A stretch of 64,000 nucleotides of DNA from NCBI RefSeq assembly GCF_014656295.1, contig NZ_BNCD01000021.1, positions 31,099 to 95,098 on the forward strand, read 5' to 3'. How positions within the stretch are numbered: position 1 is the stretch's first letter; each line of letters starts with the position of its first letter. Under the pieces are notes generated by a model, which saw only the letters and a list, made by a program, of their open reading frames with translations, searched no databases and had not been told where the DNA came from. The DNA is from Streptomyces sulfonofaciens (GTDB lineage Bacteria; Actinomycetota; Actinomycetes; Streptomycetales; Streptomycetaceae). Shown in pieces: positions 37,308-46,907 of the stretch. Position numbers and translations under genes: made by a program.

Positions 37308-37526
37308 GCGGCACGGACGCACGGCGGGGGTGGACGGCGCCTCCGCCGTGCGTCCGCGCACCCGTCCGCCCCGTCTGCCTCATCTACCCGTCTGACGGTC
37401 CCCCCGGTCCGCCCGGTCCGCCCACCGTGCCACTCCGTCCGCCCCCGTGCCGCGCGGCCCGGCCGCCGCGCCGGACGCCCGGTGCACCGTGCCGACTTCC
37501 TCCCCGAGTCACAGGAGCTTCCTCCC

Positions 37527-38231
<705 letters not shown>

Positions 38232-38337
38232 CGCCCGTTCATGAGGACGCCGGGGCGCCTCCGCGTCCGCCCCGGCGGCAGCCGCCGCCAGCAGCCACCG
38301 GCGGTGGCCTCCGCCGCCGGTCGTGTGACCGCGAGTG

Positions 38338-39912
38338 TCAGGTGTCCGGGTGGTCGCCGGCGGTGTGGACGCCGTCCGCCGCGGCGGACGGCAGCGGCTG
38401 CGCGCCGGACCGCGGGCCGACGACGGACGGGGCGGGCGCCGCGCCGGACGGCGGATCGGCGTCCGGCCCCTGATCGATGCCGGGACGCGGTGCGGCACCG
38501 CTGTGCATACGGGTCGTCATCGCGGCCGCCGCCAGCGCCGCGGCGACCGCCACGGCGGCGAGGAAGGTCCAACCCCGCCGGAAGGCGTCGAGTCCCGGCG
38601 CCGGGCCGTAGACCACCACCAGCAGGGCGACACCGAGCACCGCCCCGATCTGGCGCGCGGTGTTGATCAGGGACGAGCCCGCGCCCCACTGGTGGGACGG
38701 CAGCACCGTGCCGACCACACCGGAGAGGCTGGGCAGGATCAGCCCGACGCCCAGGCCGGTGAGGAACTGGCCGGGCAGCAGTTCGGTGGCGTAGTGCGGC
38801 GCCTCGCCCATCCGCCAGACCCAGGACGCCGCCCCGGCCGCGAACGACAGCGCACCGGCGGCCGCGACGGGCCCGGGCCCGAACCGCCCGGCGAGCCTGC
38901 CCGTGGCCGTCAGCGAGACCACGACCACCACCGCGGGCCCCGGTGCCAGGGCGAGTCCGGCGGCGATCACCGAGTAGTGCCAGCTACCGGTCAGGAAGAG
39001 GACGTTGCCGAAGAGCATGCTGCCGAACCCGACCGTGAAGAGCAGCATCGCCGTACAGGCCAGCCACAGCGGTGGCCGGGACAGCGCGGCGAGATCGAGG
39101 ACCGGGACGGGATGCCGGCGGGAGCGCAGCGCCACCCACGTCAGGGCGAGGGCCGACAGCGCCCCCGCGGCCAGGATCCGTGGACTTCCCCAACCGTCGT
39201 CGGAGCCGGAGACCAGCGCCCAGGTGAGGGCGCCGATGCCGAGCACGAGCCCGCCGGCACCCGGCAGATCCGGTACCCCCGAGGACGTGTCCTTGCTCTC
39301 CCGCAGGATCTTCGGCCCGAAGGCCAGCGCGAGCAGTCCCACCGGCAGGTTGACCAGGAAGATCCAGCGCCAGGAGAGCGGGACGAGCAGCCCGCCCAGC
39401 GGCGGCCCTGCGGCGGCGGCCACGCCTCCCACCGCCGACCAGACGCTGACCGCCACCGCGCGGCGGGCGGCGGGGAAGGCCGAGAGCAGCAGCGCGAGCG
39501 AGGTCGGCATGACCAGGGCGGCGCCCAGGGCCTGCACCGCGCGGAAGGCGACCAGCAGCGGGATCGTGGGGGCCGCGGCGCAGGCCGCCGAGCCCGCGGT
39601 GAACAGCGCCGTGCCCACCAGGAACGCCCGCCGCCGGCCGTAGCGGTCGGCCAGGCGGCCGGCGGGCGCGAGGAAGGCGGCGAAGACGACCGTGTAGCCG
39701 TTGAGCACCCAGGAGGCGTTCGCCAGGTCTTCGCCGGGGAACGCCTGGCGGATCGCGGGCAGCGCGATGTTGACGATGAACAGGTCCAGGCTGGCCAGGA
39801 ACACCGCGGACGACACCACGAGCAGCACCGCGCCCGGGGCGGCCCCGGCCCGGGCGGCACCGGAGGCGGGCGGGGCGGGGATGCGCGGGGTCTGCTGCGG
39901 AGGTGGTGCCAT
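38338..39912 (-). CDS. MFS multidrug exporter (DHA2, EmrB/QacA-type, 14 TM)
   Basis: 524-residue transporter with about fourteen transmembrane segments. FLASLDLFIVNIALPAIRQAF in helix 1, LADRYGRRRAFL (motif A) and LVAFRAVQALGAALVMPTS match DHA2 drug:proton antiporters. It is divergent from an HxlR regulator gene with a perfect 16-bp inverted repeat between them. It interrupts the exopolysaccharide genes but shows no polysaccharide-export features, so it is probably a resistance or detoxification unit. A Pro/Ala-rich tail occupies the C-terminus. Confidence 0.9.
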   Translation of the reverse strand: MAPPPQQTPRIPAPPASGAARAGAAPGAVLLVVSSAVFLASLDLFIVNIALPAIRQAFPGEDLANASWVLNGYTVVFAAFLAPAGRLADRYGRRRAFLVGTALFTAGSAACAAAPTIPLLVAFRAVQALGAALVMPTSLALLLSAFPAARRAVAVSVWSAVGGVAAAAGPPLGGLLVPLSWRWIFLVNLPVGLLALAFGPKILRESKDTSSGVPDLPGAGGLVLGIGALTWALVSGSDDGWGSPRILAAGALSALALTWVALRSRRHPVPVLDLAALSRPPLWLACTAMLLFTVGFGSMLFGNVLFLTGSWHYSVIAAGLALAPGPAVVVVVSLTATGRLAGRFGPGPVAAAGALSFAAGAASWVWRMGEAPHYATELLPGQFLTGLGVGLILPSLSGVVGTVLPSHQWGAGSSLINTARQIGAVLGVALLVVVYGPAPGLDAFRRGWTFLAAVAVAAALAAAAMTTRMHSGAAPRPGIDQGPDADPPSGAAPAPSVVGPRSGAQPLPSAAADGVHTAGDHPDT

Positions 39913-39948
39913 CGCGAGGACTCCTCGGTACGGGCTCTCACCGGGTGG

Positions 39949-39994
39949 GTTCGGTGAAGCGACTCGGTCAGCATAGCCAGTCGCTTCACCGAAC
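39949..39994. promoter_or_regulatory. Perfect 16-bp inverted repeat, candidate HxlR operator
   Basis: GTTCGGTGAAGCGACT (39949-39964) is repeated in inverted orientation as AGTCGCTTCACCGAAC (39979-39994), with a 14-base spacer. It lies between the divergent MFS and HxlR starts, 21 bases before the HxlR ATG. Such length and perfection point to a binding site for the adjacent regulator. Confidence 0.8.
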
Positions 39995-40015
39995 GCACCC
40001 GGTACACTGGCGCCG

Positions 40016-40456
40016 ATGCTGCGCCGCGACTACGACACCCAGGTCTGCTCGATCGCCCGCGCCCTGGAGGTGGTGGGCGAGCGGTGGTCCCTGCTGCTGG
40101 TGCGCGACGTGGTCTTCGGTGTGCACCGGTTCGAGGACTTCGTCGAGCGGCTCGGCATCACCAGGAGCGTGCTGACCGCACGCCTGGAGCGGCTGGTGGG
40201 CGAGGGCGTCCTTGAGCGCAGGCCCTACCAGGAGCACCCCGTGCGCCACGAGTACCTGCTCACCGAGAAGGGCAGGCAGTTGTGGCCGGTGCTGATCCAC
40301 CTGGCCAGGTGGGGCGACACCCACTACCCGTCCCCCGAGGGCCCGCCGCGCGCGTTCCTGCACACCGGCTGCGGCGGCGCGCCCGACGGCCACCTGCTCT
40401 GCACACGCTGCGGCGCACCGCTCGACGCCGCGAACACCACCTCGCACCCGCGCTGA
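40016..40456 (+). CDS. HxlR-family transcriptional regulator
   Basis: 146-residue winged-helix regulator. The HxlR core is CSIARALEVVGERWSLLLVRDVVFGVHRFEDF, followed by ITRSVLTARLERLVGEGVLERRPYQ and YLLTEKGRQLWPVLIHLARWGD. The extra C-terminal part has four cysteines (HTGCGG and LLCTRCG), possibly a small metal or thiol site. It is divergent from the MFS exporter, and a perfect inverted repeat ends 21 bases before its ATG. It most likely represses the exporter and itself. Confidence 0.92.
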   Translation: MLRRDYDTQVCSIARALEVVGERWSLLLVRDVVFGVHRFEDFVERLGITRSVLTARLERLVGEGVLERRPYQEHPVRHEYLLTEKGRQLWPVLIHLARWGDTHYPSPEGPPRAFLHTGCGGAPDGHLLCTRCGAPLDAANTTSHPR

Positions 40457-40485
40457 CGCGGCCGCCGCGTCGTACGCCGGCGAGG

Positions 40486-41610
40486 CTACGCGGCGGTCGC
40501 GCGCACCCGCTCGTACTCCCCCAGCAGCGTGTCGAGCACCGCGTCCATCGAGAACGCCTCGGCGCTCAGCGCCCGGGCCGCCGCCGAGGCGGCCCGGCGG
40601 GTGTCCGGGTCCAGCAGGTCGAGCACCGCGCCCGCGATGCCGTCCGCGTCCGCCACCACCCGGCCCGCAGCCGCCTTCGCCACGTCACTGGCCAGACCGT
40701 TGGAGCGGGTGACGACGACCGGAGTGCCGACGGCCATCGCCTCAAGCACCGACATGGGAAACGGCTCGTCCACGGACGGCAGCACGTAGACGTGCGCACG
40801 GCGCAGTTCGGTGAGCATCTGCGCGCCGGTCAGCGGCCCGGGGAAGAGCACCTTGTGGGCCAGGCCCAACTCGTCGGCCAGGGCCCGCACCGCCGTCAGC
40901 TCGCCCTCGTCGGGACCGGCGACCACGAACTCCGCGGCCGGGTTGCCGCGCAGCACCTCGGGCGCCGCCGCCACGAAGTCCCGCGGCCGCTTGCGCTCCT
41001 GGAGCCGGGCCGCGTACAGGATGCGGGGCGGCCCGGCGGGCGCGGCGCCCGCGTCCTGGGCGGGCACCCCGTTCACCAGCCGCACCGCGCGGGCCCGCGC
41101 GAAGGGGCCGGCCACCTCTTCCAGGGCGCCGCGCTCGTGGTCCGTCAGGTACAGCAGCCGGTCCGCCGACCGCAGCACCCTGCGCACCGCGAGGGCGTCG
41201 AGCAGCCGGGCCGACGCGCGCCCGCTCGGGTCCACCATGCCGTGGGTCTGCAGCACCAGCGGTCTGCGGGCGCGCAGCGCGGCCAGTGCGACGGGCAGCG
41301 TGACCAGGTCGCGGGCGAGGTGGACGTGGACCACGTCGGCGCCGCGCACCAGCCGGCCGGCACCGGCGAGCAGCGCGGGCGACGTCAGGCCGCTGAAGCC
41401 GAGCGGCAGGACCCTGCGGGCCGGGTACAGCCGCGCGGGCACCCCTTCCACCTCCGTGGGCGGCGGCCCGGGGAAGCCGTCGGCGAGCGCGACGAGGCGG
41501 GGCTCGTGGCCCCGGGCCGCCAGCCCCTTGGCGAGGTTCAGCGCCACACGCACGGGACCGCCGAAGGCGCCGGTGGGGCTGTGCAGGGTGACCGCGTGCA
41601 GGACCTTCAT
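40486..41610 (-). CDS. GT4-family glycosyltransferase
   Basis: 374-residue GT-B enzyme. The N-terminal domain starts MKVLHAVTLHSPTGAFGGPVR and contains ADVVHVHLARD. The C-terminal domain has ILYAARLQERKRPRDFV and the donor-binding EPFPMSVLEAMAVGTPVV, the E-x7-E motif of retaining GT4 enzymes. It would add a sugar from a nucleotide-sugar donor to the lipid-linked repeat unit on the cytoplasmic side. The ATG overlaps the acetyltransferase stop as ATGA. Donor and linkage are unknown. Confidence 0.92.
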   Translation of the reverse strand: MKVLHAVTLHSPTGAFGGPVRVALNLAKGLAARGHEPRLVALADGFPGPPPTEVEGVPARLYPARRVLPLGFSGLTSPALLAGAGRLVRGADVVHVHLARDLVTLPVALAALRARRPLVLQTHGMVDPSGRASARLLDALAVRRVLRSADRLLYLTDHERGALEEVAGPFARARAVRLVNGVPAQDAGAAPAGPPRILYAARLQERKRPRDFVAAAPEVLRGNPAAEFVVAGPDEGELTAVRALADELGLAHKVLFPGPLTGAQMLTELRRAHVYVLPSVDEPFPMSVLEAMAVGTPVVVTRSNGLASDVAKAAAGRVVADADGIAGAVLDLLDPDTRRAASAAARALSAEAFSMDAVLDTLLGEYERVRATAA

Positions 41611-42143
41611 GCCGGGTCCTCGACGGGCCGCCGGCCGGCGGCGGTGTGCAGGGTCAGCTCGGGCAGGTCCCGGTCGAGGACGGTGCCCGCGGCGACCACG
41701 GCGTGCCGGCCGACGCTGACCCCGGCCAGCACGGTGGCGCGCGCGGCTATCCAGGCACCGTCGGCGACGGTGACCGGGGCGTTGCGGTACCGGAAGTCGG
41801 CGGCGCGGTGGTCGTGGCTGCCGGTGCACAGCAGCGCCTCCTGGGAGAGGCAGACGTGCGAGCCGAGGGTGACCGGTTCCAGATTGAGGATCCAGGCGCC
41901 CTCGCCGATCCAGGTGTGGTCGCCGACCGTCAGCTTCCACGGCCACAGGACGCGCACCCGGTGCCTGATGAGCACCCCGGTGCCGATCCGCGCGCCGAAC
42001 GCGCGCAGCAGCGCCACCCGCAGCCGGGCGGGGCAGAACCACGCCATGAAGAGCGTGTTCAGCACGGCGAACCAGAGGGCCTGGACGAGTCTGCCGCGCC
42101 CCTTGTCGTAGCCGGCCAGGGTGAAGGCCGTCAGATCGCGCAC
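41607..42143 (-). CDS. WcaF-like hexapeptide-repeat acetyltransferase
   Basis: 178-residue left-handed beta-helix acyltransferase. Hexapeptide repeats run through KLTVGDHTWIGEGAWILNLE and VTVADGAWIAARATVLAGVSVG. LCTGSHDHRAADFRYRNAPV contains the active-site His and resembles WcaF of colanic acid synthesis. It probably O-acetylates a sugar of the polymer using acetyl-CoA. The GTG at 42143 is preceded by GGGGGGTAC (minus strand) with a 4-base spacer and overlaps the next gene as ATGA. Confidence 0.88.
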   Translation of the reverse strand: MRDLTAFTLAGYDKGRGRLVQALWFAVLNTLFMAWFCPARLRVALLRAFGARIGTGVLIRHRVRVLWPWKLTVGDHTWIGEGAWILNLEPVTLGSHVCLSQEALLCTGSHDHRAADFRYRNAPVTVADGAWIAARATVLAGVSVGRHAVVAAGTVLDRDLPELTLHTAAGRRPVEDPA

Positions 42144-42147
42144 CGCT

Positions 42148-42156
42148 GTACCCCCC
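42148..42156 (-). promoter_or_regulatory. GGGGGGTAC start-site motif
   Basis: The minus strand reads TTGGGGGGTACAGCG then the GTG start of the acetyltransferase gene. It is divergent from the similar TTGGGGGGCGG motif at 42263-42273. Confidence 0.6.
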
Positions 42157-42264
42157 AACGGCGCCCCCTCGAACGCCTGTCGAAGCAGCCTAACGGTAAC
42201 CGCGGGGTGACACGGCGGCGTCGGTAGACTGCCCGCGGGGACGCCCCCTCGGGTGGGGCGAGTT

Positions 42265-42275
42265 GGGGGGCGGTC
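42265..42275 (+). promoter_or_regulatory. GGGGGG start-site motif (variant)
   Basis: TTGGGGGGCGGTC abuts the GTG start at 42276 of the polymerase gene. The G6 core and preceding TT match the divergent motif at 42148-42158, but TAC is replaced by CGG. Confidence 0.5.
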
Positions 42276-43901
42276 GTGCCGCAGGTGCCGCGGGACGGGA
42301 GTGCGACGGAGGGCTCCGCGGACGCGCGGTCCGCTGCCGGGGCCCGCCGCGGTCCCCGCGCGCCGGCGCCCGGGCCCGGGGCACCGCCCACCGGGGCCAC
42401 GGCTCCCGCCGCGTCCGGGGGCGAGGACGCACCCGGCGCGCCACGGCCCGCTCCCGGCGCGCGGGGCCCCGCCGCGGTGTCGCCCCGTACGCTGCTCTCC
42501 CGAGCGCTGTCCGTGCCGCTGGTCCTGGGGCTGTCCGTGCTGCTGCCGCTGGCCGTCGCCGCCCAGCCGGGGGCGGGCAGCAGGGACGCGGCGTACTGGC
42601 TCCAGCTCACCCTGACGGTGTACGCGGGTGCCCGGCTGTCCGCGATGATCCTCACCGGCCGCCGCAAGCTGCTGCAGGGGTCGTTCTGGCTCTTCGTCTA
42701 CATGGCGATGGGTGTGGCGCCGCTGGCGCAGACGGTGCTCGGACAGGTGCCGACGCCGGTGGTCGGGCCGCGCTCCGACCTCACCGAAGCCATCGCCCTG
42801 GTCCTGATCGGCTGTGTCGCCTTCGACGTCGGGGTACTGCTGGCCAGGCACCGGCCCGGTGGCACGGGCCGGGGCGAGTCGCGGCCGGCCCTGGTGCACC
42901 GGCACCGGTTGAGCCTGCTCGTGCTGCTCGCGTTCGCGGGCAGTGCGGCGCTGGTGGTGAAGCTGGGCGGGCCCGCGGTGTTCTTCAGCAGCCGTCAGGA
43001 GATCGTCGCCGACCTCCAGGAGGCCGGTATCTCCCAGGCCGACTCGCAGGCGGGCCAGGCATTCCTGCGCGGCTTCGGCACCGTGCCCGCGCTGATCGCA
43101 CTGCTGGTCTACACCCGCCGTCTCGTCACCTCGCGGCGCTCCCGGCGCTCGCCCGCCGTGCTCGCGGTGTGGGTGGCGCTGCTGGCGGTGAACACGGTCG
43201 TCAACAACCCGGTCTCCAACCCCCGCTACTGGTTCCTCACGGTCCTGTTCTCCCTGCTGTTCACCGTCTTCCCGGTCAGCGCGGCGATGTACCGCTCGGC
43301 GCTGAGCCTCGGGGTGGTGATGGCCCTGGTGGTGTTCCCGTTCGCGGACCGGTTCCGCTACGACGAGCTGAACTACCACCCCCTCCAGACGACCTCGGTG
43401 CTTGAGCCGCTGGCCATCAAGGACTACGACCAGGTGGGGATGTTCGCCAACACGGTCACGTTCGTCAGGTCGGGCGAGGGGCACACCTACGGCAGGCAGC
43501 TCGCGGGTTCCCTGCTGTTCGCGGTGCCGCGCTCGGTGTGGCCGGACAAACCGCTGGACACCGGTGTGCTGGTGGGGCAGTGGATGGGTGCGGTGAACAC
43601 CAACCTGTCCTCGCCCGTGTGGGCCGAGCTGTGGATCGACGCGGGGCCGGTGGGCATGGTGGCGGGCTTCCTCGCCATGGGGTACGCGGCGGCGCGGGTG
43701 GACCGGCGCTACGCCCACCGGGCGCGCCGGCGGGCCCCGCCGGGCAGCCTGATCGCCCTGGTGGTGCCGCTGGTCGCGGGCTACTCGTTCATCCTGCTGC
43801 GCGGGCCGCTGCTGCAGGCGTCGGGCCGGGTGGCCATCGCGCTGTGCTGCATCCTGCTGATCACGACACGCCGTCAGGATCGGGGTGCCGCGCTGCGCTG
43901 A
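42276..43901 (+). CDS. Wzy-like oligosaccharide repeat-unit polymerase
   Basis: 541-residue polytopic membrane protein. The first 70 residues are low-complexity and cytoplasmic; about ten to twelve hydrophobic segments follow from LLSRALSVPLVLGLSVLLPLAVA. A large extracytoplasmic loop contains SRQEIVADLQEAGISQ and GQLAGSLLFAVPRSVWPDKPLDTG, a pattern seen in O-antigen/EPS polymerases. It would polymerise flipped repeat units. The GTG at 42276 follows GGGGGG with a 5-base spacer. Its 3' end overlaps the convergent flippase gene by 41 bp. Sequence identity in this family is low, so the assignment rests on topology and context. Confidence 0.78.
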   Translation: MPQVPRDGSATEGSADARSAAGARRGPRAPAPGPGAPPTGATAPAASGGEDAPGAPRPAPGARGPAAVSPRTLLSRALSVPLVLGLSVLLPLAVAAQPGAGSRDAAYWLQLTLTVYAGARLSAMILTGRRKLLQGSFWLFVYMAMGVAPLAQTVLGQVPTPVVGPRSDLTEAIALVLIGCVAFDVGVLLARHRPGGTGRGESRPALVHRHRLSLLVLLAFAGSAALVVKLGGPAVFFSSRQEIVADLQEAGISQADSQAGQAFLRGFGTVPALIALLVYTRRLVTSRRSRRSPAVLAVWVALLAVNTVVNNPVSNPRYWFLTVLFSLLFTVFPVSAAMYRSALSLGVVMALVVFPFADRFRYDELNYHPLQTTSVLEPLAIKDYDQVGMFANTVTFVRSGEGHTYGRQLAGSLLFAVPRSVWPDKPLDTGVLVGQWMGAVNTNLSSPVWAELWIDAGPVGMVAGFLAMGYAAARVDRRYAHRARRRAPPGSLIALVVPLVAGYSFILLRGPLLQASGRVAIALCCILLITTRRQDRGAALR

Positions 43902-45180
43902 CGCCGGTGCGCGCCGCACGCTCCGCGGGCCGGGGTCTCAGCACCCGCAGCCAGGCGGCCGTGGCCTTGAGCGCCGAGCCGGCGGCCAGCCCCCAGGCCG
44001 CGCCCGACGCGCCGCCGACCCGGTAGCCGGTGAGCATCAGGACGACCGTGAGCAGGGAGAACACCACCTGGACTGACAGGGTGGCGCGGGGGGTGAGCAC
44101 CCGCAGGGTGACCAGGGCGCAGGTGCCCAGGCCCATCACGGCGTACTGGCCGCCCGTGGCCGGCAGCAGGGCGGCCGCGGACGGCCAGGTGGCACCGAGG
44201 ATGTGCCGCCCCGCTGAGGCCGGCAACGCGTACAGCACGGCGGCCCAGCCGAGGCCGAGCGCGGCGAGCACCGCTCCGAGCGCCGCGGCCGCCCTGGTGG
44301 TGGCGCGCCGTCCGCCGAGCCGCCCGAGGACCGGCGGGCCGAAGGCGTTGACGGAGGTGAACAGGACGTTCAGCGGGCCGAAGAGGGTGGTGGCGCCACG
44401 CAGCGCCCCCACCGCGAGCGGGTCGGCGAGCAGCCCGAGGGCGAGCACCGCCAACTGGCTGGAGGCGTTGCCCACGCAGAACTCGACGGCGAACCGCATC
44501 CCCAGGTGGCCGCGGCGCAGGTAGCCGCGCAGCCGGACGGCGGCGCCCGTGGCGAAGGGCCGCAGCAGCCCGAGACCGAGCAGCAGCGCGGGCACCGCCG
44601 ACAGGCCCCAGACGGCCACCAGCCGGGCGGGCGTGGCGTGCTGCGGTTGCAGGACGAGCGCCGGGACGACGCACAGCAGGCGCAGTGTGTCGGCGGCGAG
44701 GGCGCGACCGGGCCTGCGCAGCGCGGAGAACGCGTACCGCAGCCCGTCCTGAACGAGTACCAGCGGCAGGACGAGGCCGAGCGCGGCGAACGCGCCGCCC
44801 TGCCGCCCCCCGGCGAGCAGCCCGCCCAGCAGGAGCGGGCCGCCCGCGGCGCAGGCGGCACAGGCCGTGAAGGCGACCGCGGAGCGGCACGCGGCGCCGA
44901 GCGCGTGCTCGTCGCCGCGCTCAAGCACCAGGGCCTGGCCCACGTACGCCACGTTGAGGCCGAGCAGCACGGTGAAGGTCAGGTAGACCATCGAGAACGC
45001 GGCGAAGCCCGTGGTGGTGGAGACCCTGGCGGCGATGACCAGGACCAGGATGTTGGTCAAGCTGGAGGCGGCCTGGTCGAGGACGGAGGCCGCCACGGCC
45101 CCGGTGAGCCGGCTCCGCACGACCGGTCGCCCGTCCGCCGGCGGGCCTTCGGGGCCCTGCGGCCCCGGGCGGTCGCTCAC
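43861..45180 (-). CDS. Wzx-like polysaccharide flippase
   Basis: 439-residue membrane protein with about twelve to fourteen hydrophobic segments, beginning SRLTGAVAASVLDQAASSLTNILVLVIAARVSTTTGFAAFS, a MATE/MVF-superfamily N-terminal pattern shared with Wzx flippases. It would move lipid-linked repeat units across the membrane. The GTG at 45180 overlaps the Wzz-like gene's stop as GTGA, so the two are coupled. Its last 41 bases overlap the convergent polymerase gene. Confidence 0.8.
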   Translation of the reverse strand: MSDRPGPQGPEGPPADGRPVVRSRLTGAVAASVLDQAASSLTNILVLVIAARVSTTTGFAAFSMVYLTFTVLLGLNVAYVGQALVLERGDEHALGAACRSAVAFTACAACAAGGPLLLGGLLAGGRQGGAFAALGLVLPLVLVQDGLRYAFSALRRPGRALAADTLRLLCVVPALVLQPQHATPARLVAVWGLSAVPALLLGLGLLRPFATGAAVRLRGYLRRGHLGMRFAVEFCVGNASSQLAVLALGLLADPLAVGALRGATTLFGPLNVLFTSVNAFGPPVLGRLGGRRATTRAAAALGAVLAALGLGWAAVLYALPASAGRHILGATWPSAAALLPATGGQYAVMGLGTCALVTLRVLTPRATLSVQVVFSLLTVVLMLTGYRVGGASGAAWGLAAGSALKATAAWLRVLRPRPAERAARTGVSAARHPDPDGVS

Positions 45181-46907
45181 CTGTCGCCCGCGCGCACGCC
45201 GCGCGGGGCGACGATGTCCCCGTCGTCGTCGAGGAGTGCGCGCCGGGTGCTGTGCACCTTGCGGGGTCCCGGCGGGGGTTCGGGGGCCGCCTGCCGTCCC
45301 GCTCGGTGGCCGCCGCCCGCCGCGCCGCGCCGTTTGCCGCGCCGGGCCCGGCCGCCCTCGGTGTGGATGACGGCCCCCAGCACGGTGCCGCCCGCGCCGC
45401 CGATCAGCTCCCGCACCCGGGCCAGGTCCGAGCGGTGCACGGCGCGCGGGTCGCACACGATCAGGACGCCGTCCACCCGGTCGACGAGCGCGAGCGCATC
45501 GGCGTAGGCGAGGACGGGCGGGGCGAGGACGACGACGGTGGAGCCGGGGTCGTCCGCCTCGGCGATCAGCCGGGTCATCCGGGACGAGGTGAGGGCCCGG
45601 GGCACGTTGCGCACCCGCTCGCCCGGCACCAGGTCGAACATGCCCGACTCGCCCGCGTCGACGGCGAGGTGGCCGCCCCCGGGCCAGTCGGCGCCGTCCT
45701 GGCCATGGGCCCGGGAGGTGGGTTCCGGCAAGGTCCACTGGGGGCGCGGGGTGGTGGTCGTGCGGAGCCGTTCGACGAGCGAGGGGGTGCGCAGGTCGGC
45801 CTCGACGAGCAGCACGTCCTTGCCGGTCTCGGCGAACGACGCGGTGAGGTTGCAGGCGACCGCCGCGACCGCCGCGGCCGGTTCCGCGCCACCGCGGGGC
45901 GCCACGACCAGCAGCCGGCGGCGGTCGGCGAACCGGTCGTCGTAGGCGAGCCGGAAAGCGATCGAGCGGTACTCCTCGGCCGCCCGCGAGTCGCTCTGGC
46001 CGCCGACGAGCAGGACGCCGGTGCCGCCGCGGGGCAGGATGCCGAGCACGGGCGCGCGCACCGCCCTGGCGACCTCGCCCGCGGAGCGCGGGGTCGGGTC
46101 GAACACCAGGCGCACCCAGGCGGACAGCAGTCCGAGGGCGATGCCGACGGCGCCGCCGAGGCCCAGCGCCATGAGCAGGCCGGGGCCGTCGGGGGCGCTG
46201 GGCGGCACGGCTTCGCGGATCACCGTGCCGGGTGTCATGTCGAGCGCCTTGAGGCTGCTGATCTGGCCGTTCAGCTCGGTGATGCGGTTGAGGAGGTTGG
46301 CCTTCACGGCGTAAGCGGAGTCAGTGGCCGAGCCGCCGTCGGGGAGCTGGGCGATCTGCTTGGTGATGTCCTCGTGCTGTTTGACGAGCGGGGCGAGCTG
46401 GTCGCTGTACTTCTTGATCATGCTGCCCCTGACCTGTTCCCACTGGCTCTTGCGCAGTTCCAGGTAGGCCACGGTGAGGGCGTTGGCGCGGCGGGCCGCC
46501 TGTGCCGGGTCGGCGGCGGTGTACGTGAAGTGCAGCACGAGGGTCTGCGGCGGGTTGGTGACCTGGAGTCCGTGCTGGAGGTCGCCGCTGCGGTCGGTCA
46601 TGCCGAGGTCGTGGGCCGCCACCTGGGCGACGCTGCTGCTGAGCGCGGTCTGCCGCTCGGAGCCCATGTTGAGGGTCTTGTCCACCGAGACGGCGGGGTT
46701 GAAGGGGTCGTTGGTGGGCGCCCGCAGCACGATGTCGCTGCTCGCCGCGTAGGAGTCGGCCCCGGTCACCCCGAGCCAGGCACCGCCGAGCAGGCCGACG
46801 CCGATGCCGCCTCCGATGAGCCAGCGGTAGCGCAGCAACTGCCGGAACTGCTCGCGCAACTGGTCGGGTTCGTCCTCGCCCCTGGCCGGAACATGTGTGT
46901 CGGTCAC
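45177..46907 (-). CDS. Wzz/BY-kinase-like chain-length protein with a degenerate ATPase domain
   Basis: 576 residues. The Wzz part has TM1 (LLRYRWLIGGGIGVGLLGGAW), a periplasmic coiled region to about residue 225, and TM2 (GLLMALGLGGAVGIALGLLSAWVRLVF). A cytoplasmic BY-kinase-like domain follows, but the Walker A position reads APRGGAEPAAAVAAVACN without GKS/T, Walker A' is LVEADLRTP with Glu for Asp, and the Walker B position is VVVLAPPVLAYADA without the usual Asp. No tyrosine cluster ends the protein. It probably controls chain length without kinase activity. GTG start; GGGGGG lies 9 bases upstream. Confidence 0.88.
   Translation of the reverse strand: MTDTHVPARGEDEPDQLREQFRQLLRYRWLIGGGIGVGLLGGAWLGVTGADSYAASSDIVLRAPTNDPFNPAVSVDKTLNMGSERQTALSSSVAQVAAHDLGMTDRSGDLQHGLQVTNPPQTLVLHFTYTAADPAQAARRANALTVAYLELRKSQWEQVRGSMIKKYSDQLAPLVKQHEDITKQIAQLPDGGSATDSAYAVKANLLNRITELNGQISSLKALDMTPGTVIREAVPPSAPDGPGLLMALGLGGAVGIALGLLSAWVRLVFDPTPRSAGEVARAVRAPVLGILPRGGTGVLLVGGQSDSRAAEEYRSIAFRLAYDDRFADRRRLLVVAPRGGAEPAAAVAAVACNLTASFAETGKDVLLVEADLRTPSLVERLRTTTTPRPQWTLPEPTSRAHGQDGADWPGGGHLAVDAGESGMFDLVPGERVRNVPRALTSSRMTRLIAEADDPGSTVVVLAPPVLAYADALALVDRVDGVLIVCDPRAVHRSDLARVRELIGGAGGTVLGAVIHTEGGRARRGKRRGAAGGGHRAGRQAAPEPPPGPRKVHSTRRALLDDDGDIVAPRGVRAGDR

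Noticed and set aside
34590..37361. 923-codon minus-strand frame opposite the LamG gene
   Set aside because: Shadow frame rich in Gly/Arg/Val with no domain; the plus strand shows signal peptide and ordered domains.
45177..46907. Active BY-type tyrosine kinase
   Set aside because: Walker A lysine, Walker B aspartate and tyrosine cluster are all missing.
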